64,000 nucleotides of DNA from Pseudoduganella plicata. Lineage in GTDB: Bacteria; Pseudomonadota; Gammaproteobacteria; Burkholderiales; Burkholderiaceae_D. The translations under genes and the position numbers were made by a program. The stretch lies in NCBI RefSeq assembly GCF_004421005.1, contig NZ_CP038026.1:186001-250000 (forward strand), written 5' to 3'. Positions 1 to 8,299 of this stretch are shown here, piece after piece. The notes beneath the pieces were generated by a model that saw nothing but the letters and a program-made list of their open reading frames with translations, made no database searches and was not told the DNA's origin. The first letter of the stretch is position 1. Every line of letters begins with the position of its first letter.

Positions 1-1491
1 GGTATCGCGCGCCACGCCGTTCGTGCGGATGATCCAGCTCTCCGGATAAGCATCGCTGGCAAAGCGCGTATGCGGCGCCACGCGCGACAGCTTGTCCATC
101 TGCACCGTCGGCGCCAGCGCCGTTTCCTTGCCCGTCAACGCGTCCAGGTGCCAGAAGCCGCCGTCCAGGTGGAACAGCAGCGGCAGGGCGCCGGCCTGCG
201 GCGTCGTCTGCACGCGGCGCAGCGGGAAGCCGGGGTGGGTGTCGGGTGCCAGCACGATGAAGCATTCGGCGCGGGCGCCTTCGTCGATGCGGTGCAGGAT
301 CACGCCGTGCGGCATCAGGCCCGTCACTTCCAGCACGGCGATGCCCTTGATGCTGGCAGACAGTTCGATGCGCATGCCGAGGCGCAGCGCCACCGGCTTG
401 TGCTTGCCGGGCCAGACGCCATCGAGCAGGATGCCGTAGCGCGACACATCCTCGATTTCAAAACCCTGCGTGCCGCGGCGGATAACGGCGTGGCGGCCGG
501 ACAGGCGGCGCGTCAGGCCGGCCGTGTCGATGCCGTCCTGGGTGTAGTGGTGCAGCAGCGCGTGCGCTTCCGGTTCCACCAGCTCGAAGCGGCCGAACAC
601 GCACTCGTCCAGCGCGAACAGGCGCACGTGGCGCTGCGCGCCCGCTTCCGGCGCCGCGTTGACGAAGCTAGCGGCGCGGCTCGGGTGCGGGTGGGCCGCC
701 CCGCTGCGCGGCATGTCGATCTCGATCAGGTCCTCGTCCCATGCGATGGTCGTGAAGCCCATGTCGATCTTGCCCTGCGGCGCCGTCAGGTCCACGTGCG
801 CGATGCCGGCATTGCGCGCGGTGACGTCGATGTCCATGCTCTGGCCACCCTGGCCGGCCACGCGGGCAATCGACGCGTCGTCCGCCATCACGCGCACATT
901 CTTGTGCGTGGAGAGGAAGATGCGGTGGATTTCCGTCAGCGTCGCGTCCAGGCGCGGCACCAGGATGACGAACGTGCATTCCCATTTGCGCGCGGGCTGG
1001 CCTGGCAGCTGCGACAGCACTTCGGTTGCGATCTGGTACTGGCCATGCTCGCGGTCGCGCGACGAGAACTCGACGAACACGGGGCACCAGTCGCCGTCCA
1101 CGGACCGGACGAACTGCTGGCGCGTGGCGCCATGGGGAATCAGGTCGGACGCCAGCTGCACGGCCAGGCGCGAGCCGCAGTTGTCCGGCATGCCGCGCAG
1201 TTCGATCTTGAGAGTCTGGCGCCCGCCCGCCGCGCGCGGGTCGAAGCCGCTGATGCGCAGTTGCGGCCGCACGCGGACCGGCGTGGCCAGGCGCTCGTAC
1301 GATGGCTCTGCCGGCGTTTCGACCACGGCCGCCTGTGGCGCGCGCGCATTGCGCACGGCGCTCAGCACCTCGTAACCCGACTGCAACGCCGGCGCCGGCG
1401 CGCCCTGGCGGTGGCCCCCTTCGCAGGCGTGCTGACCCGGCGCGACCCAGAAGGTGCAGTGCGGGTGATCGGTGTTACGGCATTTGTTCAT
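1..1491 (-). CDS. FHA-domain protein with N-terminal Cys/His cluster (partial, runs off left edge)
   Basis: The frame is open from ATG at 1491 to base 1, giving 497 residues without a stop, so the 3' end lies outside the window. The N-terminus has a Cys/His cluster (CRNTDHPHC, then HACEGGH) that could bind zinc. Around residues 295-385 there is an FHA-like fold: FGRF, then RRLSGRHAVI, then SRYGILLDG, matching the Gly-Arg, Ser-x-x-His and Asn/Tyr-Gly positions of phosphothreonine-binding FHA domains. The middle part is beta-rich and unrecognised. No signal peptide is visible, so it is probably cytoplasmic. It is the last visible gene of a kinase/SEDS/FHA locus and could be a phospho-reader for the kinase at 5930-6910. 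It is separated from the upstream SH3 gene by 171 bp, so it may have its own promoter. The FHA call is from motif reading. Confidence 0.7.
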   Translation of the reverse strand, partial: MNKCRNTDHPHCTFWVAPGQHACEGGHRQGAPAPALQSGYEVLSAVRNARAPQAAVVETPAEPSYERLATPVRVRPQLRISGFDPRAAGGRQTLKIELRGMPDNCGSRLAVQLASDLIPHGATRQQFVRSVDGDWCPVFVEFSSRDREHGQYQIATEVLSQLPGQPARKWECTFVILVPRLDATLTEIHRIFLSTHKNVRVMADDASIARVAGQGGQSMDIDVTARNAGIAHVDLTAPQGKIDMGFTTIAWDEDLIEIDMPRSGAAHPHPSRAASFVNAAPEAGAQRHVRLFALDECVFGRFELVEPEAHALLHHYTQDGIDTAGLTRRLSGRHAVIRRGTQGFEIEDVSRYGILLDGVWPGKHKPVALRLGMRIELSASIKGIAVLEVTGLMPHGVILHRIDEGARAECFIVLAPDTHPGFPLRRVQTTPQAGALPLLFHLDGGFWHLDALTGKETALAPTVQMDKLSRVAPHTRFASDAYPESWIIRTNGVARDT

Positions 1492-1662
1492 GGGTTCGCC
1501 AAGGTGGGATAGGCGAACTTTACGCGCTTTTACGGTTCCTTGGCAATCGGGCTTTAGCCCGAACAGGGGGGTGTTTCGCCCTGTATTCGGACGCTGCCGC
1601 ACGGCATGCCGCAGCGCCATGAACTATTGCACAATCGCCGATGTCGGAATAACAAGAATGCG

Positions 1663-2115
1663 TCACGGCTCCCGCGCCTGGCGTAACCATAAACTGCTGG
1701 CCCAGCCCTGCCGGTCGGGTGCGTCGCCATAGCGGATCTGCCACCAGTCGCCGGCCTGCCGCCCTGTCGGGGTGACAAGGGTGCCCGCCGGGACCACCGT
1801 CACCCGCGCGGCGCCCACGCCGGCCGCGCTGCGCACGTTCAGGTCGCGATAAACGCGATAAGGCTGACCGGGAACAAACGCCAGTGGCGGATCCGCCACA
1901 GCCTGCGCCTGGGCCACGGGTGTCGTCGGCACGGCCGACAGCAGCAGCGCGCCGAATGCCCACGTGCCGCCGCCCAGCACGACGGCATTGCGGGCCGTGG
2001 GCCGGCGCCACCAGCGGCGCGGCGTCAGGAAGGCGGCCAGCACCAGCGTCAGACCCAGGGCCAGCAGGTAGGCCGGAGCGCCATGGCCCCAGTGCAGCGC
2101 GTCGACAAGCGTCAT
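1663..2115 (-). CDS. SH3-domain membrane protein
   Basis: 150 residues. ATG at 2115 is chosen because GAGGGAG lies just upstream and the preceding gene ends 10 bp away; the longer frame reaching 2214 would overlap that gene in another frame. Two hydrophobic stretches (about residues 13-30 and 43-62) suggest membrane anchoring. The C-terminal 65 residues form a bacterial SH3 (SH3b) module: PYRVYRDLNVRSAAG, a conserved turn, then GDWWQIRYGD and WASSLWL. SH3b modules usually bind peptidoglycan or peptides in the envelope, which suits its place behind a SEDS-type gene. The function is inferred from domain and context only. Confidence 0.7.
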   Translation of the reverse strand: MTLVDALHWGHGAPAYLLALGLTLVLAAFLTPRRWWRRPTARNAVVLGGGTWAFGALLLSAVPTTPVAQAQAVADPPLAFVPGQPYRVYRDLNVRSAAGVGAARVTVVPAGTLVTPTGRQAGDWWQIRYGDAPDRQGWASSLWLRQAREP

Positions 2116-2125
2116 GGGGACTCCC

Positions 2126-3592
2126 TCAGGCGTCGTAGCGCAGCACGTAGTGGCCGGCGACGACGTGGTGGCCGGGGGGCAGCACGAACGGCTCGTCGCC
2201 TTCGGCCGCATCAATCATGCCGATGTAGCCCAGCGCCGCGTCGAGGTGGTACAGCGCCTGGTTGGCCGACTGGCGCAACAGCAGCAGGCCCTGGGCCGAC
2301 GGCTCGAAGCTGAACGCGCTGCGCGACAGGCCGATGCGGTCCGGGCTGGCCGCGCTGTCGGCGCCGGTCATGCAGCGTGCCGTTTCAAGCACGCGCAGCG
2401 CCGCCAGGGCCGGGCTGCCGCGGCCGAACACGCCTTTCGCGGAAACCGGCGCCATCACGGGCTGCGGCAGCGCGACCATGGCGCTGTAGCGTTCCGCCAT
2501 CGCGGCCGGCACGGACGTCACGTGCAAGGCGTGCTCGCCGTGCGTGGCGCAGGTGCAGGGTAGTTCGAGACTCATGCTGTCGTCCCGCGTCACGACCTGC
2601 AGCGTATCGGTCGCATCGACGGCGATCGTCACGGCCGGCATGACGTTGACGGCAAAGCCCAGCGTGCAGTCGAACGGCAGCTCCAGCCGGGTCACGCCCG
2701 TGCTTCGATAGCGGCTCAGGCGTGGCAGGGCCAGCGCCGCCAGGGCGAGGCGGCCGCGCGCGCCCGGTGCGTAAGTCGCATCGCTGGCCGTCTCCGTCCG
2801 CATTGCCGCCAACGGCAGGGCGGTGGGTTCATCGGCGCGCGGGGACGCATCGGGGCGGGTGCGTGGCTGCCACACGGCGGGGGGCGCCACGCGCACCGGC
2901 GCGGTACCGCTGCGCGTTATCTTCAGCAGGAGGCGCTTGCCGCCCTGGCGCGACGTGACGGTGTAGTGGCCGGCGGCGTCGAGCCGGCAGTCGAACGCGC
3001 CTTTCGGGCGCACCTGCAGCACCGGTTCCGCGTCCGGGCCGTCATTGATCAGCAGCAGGACGCCATCCGTGCCGAACGGCCAGCCGGGCGCGTCGCCGAT
3101 CAGCGCCAGCCGCTGCTGCGGATAGACGGGGCAGACGCTGTGCCACGTCGCGCCGTCGCTGGAGGCGGTGACGTCGAACAGCACCTTCTCGTCCGGCGCT
3201 GGCAGATAGACGGCGTGCCCGAACCGAACTTCGATCTCACCGGTAGCCAGGTCGTCCGCGCCGATGACGTGATAGCGCACGTCGTCGTTGCCCAGCAGGT
3301 CGCCGAAGTCCTTGCGGTGCAGGGCGGCCAGCGTATCGGTCAGCTCGCGCGCGCGGTTGCCGCGCGTTAGGTGATAGTCGTCGTCCACGTCCTCCTGGGG
3401 CAGGCGCAGGGTGACGTGGGCGAAGCAGCGCGTGGCGGCGCGGCCCCGCTGTTCGCGCGGGCAGCGTTCCAGCAGGTCGCGCAGCAGCGGACGGCGCGCG
3501 AACAGCGCCAGGCCCGGGGCCTGCCAGATCGCTTCGGCGTTGAAGACGTCCGGTATCCGTCCCAGGACTTCGTGTTGGACATATGTGGGCAT
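2126..3592 (-). CDS. Protein of unknown function with degenerate FHA-like C-terminal domain
   Basis: 488 residues, no signal peptide and no membrane segment. I do not recognise the first 380 residues, which look beta-rich. The C-terminal 100 residues carry FGRGSPALAALRVLE, then RIGLSRSAFSFE and QALYHLD. This spacing resembles an FHA fold (Gly-Arg, Ser-Arg, strand) with the Ser-x-x-His position altered, so phosphothreonine binding is doubtful. It starts 4 bp after the stop of the SEDS gene and ends 10 bp before the SH3 gene, so all of these are probably one transcript starting at the kinase. Confidence 0.6.
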   Translation of the reverse strand: MPTYVQHEVLGRIPDVFNAEAIWQAPGLALFARRPLLRDLLERCPREQRGRAATRCFAHVTLRLPQEDVDDDYHLTRGNRARELTDTLAALHRKDFGDLLGNDDVRYHVIGADDLATGEIEVRFGHAVYLPAPDEKVLFDVTASSDGATWHSVCPVYPQQRLALIGDAPGWPFGTDGVLLLINDGPDAEPVLQVRPKGAFDCRLDAAGHYTVTSRQGGKRLLLKITRSGTAPVRVAPPAVWQPRTRPDASPRADEPTALPLAAMRTETASDATYAPGARGRLALAALALPRLSRYRSTGVTRLELPFDCTLGFAVNVMPAVTIAVDATDTLQVVTRDDSMSLELPCTCATHGEHALHVTSVPAAMAERYSAMVALPQPVMAPVSAKGVFGRGSPALAALRVLETARCMTGADSAASPDRIGLSRSAFSFEPSAQGLLLLRQSANQALYHLDAALGYIGMIDAAEGDEPFVLPPGHHVVAGHYVLRYDA

Positions 3593-3596
3593 GGGT

Positions 3597-5933
3597 TCAC
3601 TCCTGATTGCGGGTCGATGGCGATGCGGCGTGGATGCCTAGCAGGGGGAGCAAGAAAAACAGCAGGTGGCTGCCGCCGGCGGACAGGAAGCTCATCGGCT
3701 GCCCCATGACGGGCACGATGGCCAGGTTCGTGCCCCACGACAGCAGCAGGTGGCCGCCGATGAAGGAGGCGCCACCGCACAGCGCGAAGGCGTGCAGGCG
3801 GGCGCGCCAGGCGACGCGGAAGCCGCACGATGTGCCGGCGGCGCGGGCGGAGCGCACGGCCGCATGGCACAGCCCCGCCAGCACGGCGGCCTGCAGGCAC
3901 CACAGCAGCAGGCCGCCCAGCAGCCCGTGGCGGTGCAGGAAGAACGCGGGCGCGAAGTCGTCCTGCACGGCCGGTATCGCCAGCGCGCTGCCGGCACCGC
4001 GGCCCATGGACGCCAGGCCCAGCACGCCGTCGGTGCCCAGCCAGCCGCCTTGCGCGATGGCGGCGCCGCCCTGCAGCAGTTGCTGGCCCGTGTGCGGATG
4101 CAGGTCCGGCGCCAGCCAGACCTGGAAGCGGTCGCCGTAGAACGACGCCGGCAAGCCGTCGCTGCCGGCCGCGTGCAGCGCCGGCACGGCCACCGCGCCC
4201 GCCAGCGCAGCCGCGGACAGCAGCGCGGCGCTCCAGCGCCGGCGCGTTGCCAGAGCATAGGCCAGGGCCAGCGCGCCGGCCCACAACAGCAGCAGGATCA
4301 AGGGCGAATAGTCGTCCACCTGCACCAGCGCAAAGCCCAGCAGCGCGACAAAGAGCAGGGCAGGGCCCAACAGGCGCAGCCAGCGCGCGCCCAGGCCGGG
4401 CCTTGCCGCGTGATCCGCGCTCCAGCCCATGCGCAGCGCCAGGCAGTGCGCCGTCAGCCCGGCCAGCGCGAGTTTCGCCAGTTCCACCGGCTGCAGGTCG
4501 AACACCCCGGTTTCGTCGCCCCACAGCACCTGGGCCGCCAGCAGGGCCAGCGCCACGCCGGCTATGGCAGCCAGCAGCCACTCCACGTGCGCCTGGCGCA
4601 GCGGCCGGCGTTGCGCAGCCCACAGGCGCCACAGCATCGCGGCGCCGGAACCCGTTGCCAGCAACGCCGCCGTCTTGTGGTAGTAGCGCAGCCAGCCCGT
4701 GTCCGGCGCGCCCAGGCCCAGGTCCAGCTGCGCCAGCAGGCCGGCGCCGAACAGCATCAGCGCGGCGTTGCCGGCCAGGCCGGGACGCCCCGGGCACACC
4801 AGCCAGGCCGCCAGCGCGCAGCTGGCCAGCAGCAGCGAGCAGGCGGCGGCCGGCGGCGTGCCGCTCCGCTGCAGCACCAGCGAGACGACACCCGCAGCGC
4901 ACAGCGTCGCCGCGGCAGGCCAGTGTGCCAGCGCAGAGGGCGGGCGAATCCGTCGGGAGGGACGCAGGATATTGCCCCGTGCGGGAAGACGGCGCGCAAG
5001 GGCCAGCGGCAGCAACCATGGCGCTGCCAGCGTGGAGGCCGTCAGCAGCGCAGCCGTCCACGCAACTGCGTCGCCGCGCCACAAGCTGTGCTGGCGCCAT
5101 TGCCACGCCACTTGCCGCGGCAGCTGTACGTCAGGCACGCCGAACAGGGCGACTCGGCGCTCCGGGGCCAGTGTCAGGGTGTCATTCCCCAGATCGACCC
5201 GATAGCGGGTCGCGCCCACGGTCAGCGTGCGGGCATCGCGCAGCGGCAGCTCCTGGGCGCGCAGGTCCGAGCCGCCGGCGAGGACGGGCGCGACGCCGTC
5301 CGCCGCGGCGGTCAGGCGCAATCTGCCATCCACGCGCGCGATGACGGCGGCACCGCCCTCGATACCGGCCAGCCCGAGGCGATTGCCGCAATACAGATTG
5401 CCGCCGACGGCCAGCGGCCGCGCTGCCGTCAACGCGTACGGCGCGGCGCGGTTCCACAGCGCGACCAGGCGCCGGGACAGCGGTGTATCGGGGCAGGGCG
5501 CCAGCGCGGCGCCGTCGCGGTACAGCGTGGCACCGTCGTAGCGCCATTCGCGGGCGCCATCGGTAAAGGCAATCTGGCGCGCGTCTGCCTGACGCACGCG
5601 GAACACGGCGGCACCAACCTGGAACGAGCGCAGGCTTGCGACGTCGGCGGCGCCCATGCGGGTGTCGCCGACGACCGGCGGGCGCGCGCCCGGCAGCATC
5701 CGCACGGACCAGTTGCCGGCGCCGTCGCGGCGCAGTTGCACGTGCTCGGCCTGCGCTCCGCTGGCCGCCAGCTCGGACCGTCCCAGCGTCAGCGCGTCGT
5801 CTGGCGCCAGGCGGATGGCGATGCTCCCGGGGTACCAGGCTTCCGGCGCGCGCACCATTGCCAGTCCGTGCAGGAGCAGCAGGCCGGCCAGGCCGGCGAC
5901 GGTAAGCCAGGCGGAAAGGCGACTGGCGCTCAT
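3597..5933 (-). CDS. SEDS-family (FtsW/RodA/SpoVE) membrane protein with large N-terminal domain
   Basis: 778 residues. A single N-terminal membrane segment (about 10-27) is followed by a soluble, presumably periplasmic domain of about 245 residues. From about residue 285 come many hydrophobic helices ending in GQPMSFLSAGGSH and LLFFLLPLLGI, the C-terminal signature of SEDS proteins (typically PLPFLSYGGSS). SEDS proteins polymerise glycan strands during peptidoglycan synthesis, normally with a class B PBP; no PBP is visible here. Housekeeping FtsW and RodA are about 380-420 residues, so the added N-terminal domain and the kinase/FHA context mark this as a specialised paralogue. Its ATG overlaps the kinase stop as ATGA, suggesting translational coupling. 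Confidence 0.75.
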   Translation of the reverse strand: MSASRLSAWLTVAGLAGLLLLHGLAMVRAPEAWYPGSIAIRLAPDDALTLGRSELAASGAQAEHVQLRRDGAGNWSVRMLPGARPPVVGDTRMGAADVASLRSFQVGAAVFRVRQADARQIAFTDGAREWRYDGATLYRDGAALAPCPDTPLSRRLVALWNRAAPYALTAARPLAVGGNLYCGNRLGLAGIEGGAAVIARVDGRLRLTAAADGVAPVLAGGSDLRAQELPLRDARTLTVGATRYRVDLGNDTLTLAPERRVALFGVPDVQLPRQVAWQWRQHSLWRGDAVAWTAALLTASTLAAPWLLPLALARRLPARGNILRPSRRIRPPSALAHWPAAATLCAAGVVSLVLQRSGTPPAAACSLLLASCALAAWLVCPGRPGLAGNAALMLFGAGLLAQLDLGLGAPDTGWLRYYHKTAALLATGSGAAMLWRLWAAQRRPLRQAHVEWLLAAIAGVALALLAAQVLWGDETGVFDLQPVELAKLALAGLTAHCLALRMGWSADHAARPGLGARWLRLLGPALLFVALLGFALVQVDDYSPLILLLLWAGALALAYALATRRRWSAALLSAAALAGAVAVPALHAAGSDGLPASFYGDRFQVWLAPDLHPHTGQQLLQGGAAIAQGGWLGTDGVLGLASMGRGAGSALAIPAVQDDFAPAFFLHRHGLLGGLLLWCLQAAVLAGLCHAAVRSARAAGTSCGFRVAWRARLHAFALCGGASFIGGHLLLSWGTNLAIVPVMGQPMSFLSAGGSHLLFFLLPLLGIHAASPSTRNQE

Positions 5934-6910
5934 GCGAATGCCTGCGCTTCACCTGCGCGCACCGCGGGCGCCGCCACGGCGGCGCGGCCCAGCATGCGGC
6001 TGATCGCCAGCGCGCTGGCGGGACGCCCGCGCGGCTCGGCCGCCAGCAGCGTCTCCAGTAGCGTTACGGCCGCTGCGCGGGCGATGGGCGGCACGGCTGC
6101 GGCGAACCGTGCGGCTTCGTCAGGCGCCAGCGGTGGCGGCAGGCTGCCGGCGTGGGCGGCCAGCAGGTGGCGCGCGCCGTCCGTTTGGTGCTCGCGAAAG
6201 GCCTGTCCGCAGGCAATGCTCCAGCGCAGCGGCGCGGCGGTGACGAGAAAGTAGAACAGGGCGCCCAGCGCGAAATAATCGCTGTGGCGCCCCGTGGCAT
6301 AAGCGCCGTGCGCGGCCGGGAAGAACTGCTCCGGTGCCTGCCACTGCGCAGTGCCGGCATAGCTGTGCGCATCGCCCTTGGCCAGCTGGCGGTTGGTGCC
6401 GAAGTCCGTCAGGCGCAGCGTGCCGGTGGCCGTGTCGACGAGGATGTTGGCGGGCTTCAGATCCAGGTAGCGCCAGCCGTACTGGTGCACCTTGGCCAGC
6501 GCCTGATTCAGCTGCCCGATCCAGTCGAGCGCCTGACGAAAATCCGGCGCAAGTCCGGCCGCGCGGCGCCGAGCCAGATGGCGGCCCAGGTCCGTCGGCA
6601 GCAGTTCGAGCGCCAGCACGGGGAGACCGGCGTGCCAGCCGCTGTCGACGAGGCGGACGATATGGTGACTGTCCCAGGGTGCCAGTGCACGCAGGAAGGC
6701 GATTTCATTGCAGGCGCTGGCGATCCAGCGCTCGCGCAGGTCCGGCTGGGCCAGGGCCATCTGCGCTTCGTTGACCAGTTTCAAAGCCACGTCCGGCCGG
6801 CCCGCAGGCGCGGCGGCGCGCCAGACGGTCCCGTACACGGACCCGCCGATCTGCGCGCGCAGTCGGTAGTGGCCCCGTTCAAGGGCGATGACGTTATCGC
6901 TCGGTAGCAT
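5930..6910 (-). CDS. Serine/threonine protein kinase
   Basis: 326 residues from ATG 6910, which has GGAG six bases upstream; an ATG seven codons earlier (6931) has no such site. Hanks-type kinase features are present: Gly-rich loop IGGSVYGTVWRA, catalytic Lys44 in VALK, catalytic Asp149 in YLDLKPANIL, Asp169 in TDFGTNR, and WQAPEQ for the APE motif. The HRD motif reads YLD, so it is a non-RD kinase and may not depend on activation-loop phosphorylation. There is no membrane segment or PASTA domain, so it is cytosolic. It is the first gene of a tight operon with the SEDS, FHA-like and SH3 genes; FHA proteins are natural readers of its products. Targets are unknown. Confidence 0.85.
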   Translation of the reverse strand: MLPSDNVIALERGHYRLRAQIGGSVYGTVWRAAAPAGRPDVALKLVNEAQMALAQPDLRERWIASACNEIAFLRALAPWDSHHIVRLVDSGWHAGLPVLALELLPTDLGRHLARRRAAGLAPDFRQALDWIGQLNQALAKVHQYGWRYLDLKPANILVDTATGTLRLTDFGTNRQLAKGDAHSYAGTAQWQAPEQFFPAAHGAYATGRHSDYFALGALFYFLVTAAPLRWSIACGQAFREHQTDGARHLLAAHAGSLPPPLAPDEAARFAAAVPPIARAAAVTLLETLLAAEPRGRPASALAISRMLGRAAVAAPAVRAGEAQAFA

Positions 6911-6959
6911 ACCATTCTCCGGTTGGATCATGCCGGGCTAGCGGGGGGAGATGCAAAAA

Positions 6960-6978
6960 AGCCCGGCAGTGCCGGGCT
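6960..6978 (-). terminator. Rho-independent terminator, second of a tandem pair
   Basis: A 7-bp GC stem (GCCCGGC/GCCGGGC) with an AGT loop, followed on the minus strand by a run of six T (plus-strand A run 6955-6960). It lies about 50 bp upstream of the kinase start and faces the same way. Confidence 0.75.
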
Positions 6979-6993
6979 CATGACAGGAAAAAC

Positions 6994-7016
6994 AAAGCCC
7001 GGCAGGGCCGGGCTTT
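6994..7016 (-). terminator. Rho-independent terminator of the glycine-zipper gene
   Basis: A perfect inverted repeat, AAAGCCCGGC/GCCGGGCTTT, is followed on the minus strand by GTTTTT. It starts 17 bp after the stop of the glycine-zipper gene. Its core stem is identical to that of the terminator at 6960-6978. Confidence 0.8.
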
Positions 7017-7032
7017 GTGAGTGTTCTTCGGA

Positions 7033-7452
7033 TCAGTGGCCGTGGTGGCGGTGACCGTGACCGTGACCATGGCCGCGGCCGCGACCGTGGTGATAATGGC
7101 CGCGCGGTTCCTCATAATAATAGACGGGGCGCGGCTCGACGTAACGCACTACGCGCGGCGCGCGCTCATAATAGACAGGCTGCGGCTGGTAGTACACACG
7201 CTGCGGCTGTGCATAGACGCGGGTCTCGCGGTGGCGGTGGCGGCTCTCCGAGCTCAGGGCATTGCCCAGTGCCGCGCCAACCACGCCGCCGACGACGGCA
7301 CCGCCCGTACCACCTTGCTGGCTGCCGATAGCGGCGCCCAGCACGGCACCGGCGGCGGTATTGAATTCGCGGTCGCCTGCGGCCAGCGCGGCCGACGATG
7401 CGGTTACCGCGGCACCCAGCAGCATGACGCTAAAGAATTTCCTGATCGACAT
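7033..7452 (-). CDS. Exported glycine-zipper protein with His-rich tail
   Basis: 139 residues. AGGGGGAACA precedes ATG 7452. A signal peptide (residues 1-25, ending ALAAG) is followed by a glycine-zipper stretch with repeated Gly/Ala-x3-Gly spacing (AAGAVLGAAIGSQQGG, GGVVGAALGNAL), as in glycine-zipper 2TM envelope proteins. The second half is rich in Tyr, Pro, Arg and finally His (HHGRGRGHGHGHGHRHHGH), which may bind metal or nucleic acid. It is monocistronic, closed by two terminators. Function unknown; envelope location inferred. Confidence 0.75.
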   Translation of the reverse strand: MSIRKFFSVMLLGAAVTASSAALAAGDREFNTAAGAVLGAAIGSQQGGTGGAVVGGVVGAALGNALSSESRHRHRETRVYAQPQRVYYQPQPVYYERAPRVVRYVEPRPVYYYEEPRGHYHHGRGRGHGHGHGHRHHGH

Positions 7453-7610
7453 GATTGTTCCCCCTGATTATTATTCACTGCACCCGGCGGCGTGAAAGCC
7501 CTGCGGTATGGGACCCAATATATCGAACGCGGCCGTAGCTGCCCACGTCTGATACGCATTCTTACAATCGGTGCCCGGGTGTAACAGATGGCGTAACAAT
7601 TGACGCAACA

Positions 7611-8150
7611 TCACGGCACCATCCCGGCGCTGCGCTCCCACTCGGGCCGCAGCAGGCCGAGCACCTTGACGTCCTCGTGGCGGCCGTTGATGAAGAAGGC
7701 GCCGCGCAACGTGCCGTCCTCGCGGTACCCGCATTTCTGCGCGACCCGCAGCGAAGCGACGTTCCCCGGCGCCGCCAGCACTTCCAGCCGGTGCCACGTG
7801 TGGACGCGGAACAGGTAGTCGGTCAGCAGGCGCAGCGCCTCCGTCGTGTAGCCCTGGCCGGACAGCTCGACGTCGAACAGGCGGTAACCGATCTCGCGGC
7901 TGGTGGGCGTGCGGCTCTTGAAGTGCGTGATGACGCCGACGATGTGGTGGCGCAGGTCTTCGACGACAAACAGTTCGCTGTCCTCCGTGACGAACGCCGT
8001 CTGCATGAAATCCTTGCGCATCGCTTCCGGCGACTTGAAGTGGCCGGAAAAATAGTCCCCCCGCGATGGCAGGTCGTTGACCAGCGCGATGAACGCGTTC
8101 AGGTCCGTCCCGAGCAGGTGACGGAGCGTGCAGAGGGAGCCTTTGAGCAT
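7611..8150 (-). CDS. GNAT-family N-acetyltransferase (RimJ/RimL-like)
   Basis: 179 residues, the usual length of the RimJ/RimL branch. Typical features are EIGYRLFDVELSGQGYTTEAL (acetyl-CoA loop region, here Q-G-Y-T), then RLEVLAAPGNVASLRVAQK and CGYREDGTLR, the conserved Asn-x-x-Ser and Gly-Phe/Tyr motifs. It would transfer acetyl from acetyl-CoA to a protein N-terminus or small amine; the substrate cannot be read. There is no leader with a Shine-Dalgarno site; the promoter is placed so that transcription would begin at or next to the ATG. Confidence 0.85.
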   Translation of the reverse strand: MLKGSLCTLRHLLGTDLNAFIALVNDLPSRGDYFSGHFKSPEAMRKDFMQTAFVTEDSELFVVEDLRHHIVGVITHFKSRTPTSREIGYRLFDVELSGQGYTTEALRLLTDYLFRVHTWHRLEVLAAPGNVASLRVAQKCGYREDGTLRGAFFINGRHEDVKVLGLLRPEWERSAGMVP

Positions 8151-8156
8151 GCTCCG

Positions 8157-8185
8157 ATACTATGCCAACGGTGCGGGTGGGTCAA
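8157..8185 (-). promoter_or_regulatory. Sigma70-type promoter of the GNAT gene, likely leaderless
   Basis: Read on the minus strand: TTGACC (8185-8180), a 17-bp spacer, then TAGTAT (8162-8157), only 6 bp before the ATG at 8150. Normal start-site spacing puts transcription at or beside the start codon. Confidence 0.55.
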
Positions 8186-8299
8186 CGCGGCGGCCGGTCG
8201 GATGAGTTGCTGCGCAACAGTGTCAAATGCGCTATCGTTACGGGCTGAGCGCAACATTATTTACCGGTTAACCTCCCAGGATAACTTCACAGGACAACC

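Noticed and set aside
70..1512. Long open frame on the plus strand (480 codons)
   Set aside because: Arg/Ala/His-rich shadow of the minus-strand FHA gene; no domain, no start signal.
1547..1584. Two hairpins between the SH3 and FHA genes (TCGGGCT/AGCCCGA and ACAGGG/CCCTGT)
   Set aside because: Short stems without a T run on either strand; too weak to call a terminator or riboswitch.
3666..6254. 862-codon plus-strand open frame
   Set aside because: Gln/Arg-rich low-complexity shadow of the SEDS and kinase genes, typical of GC-rich antisense frames.
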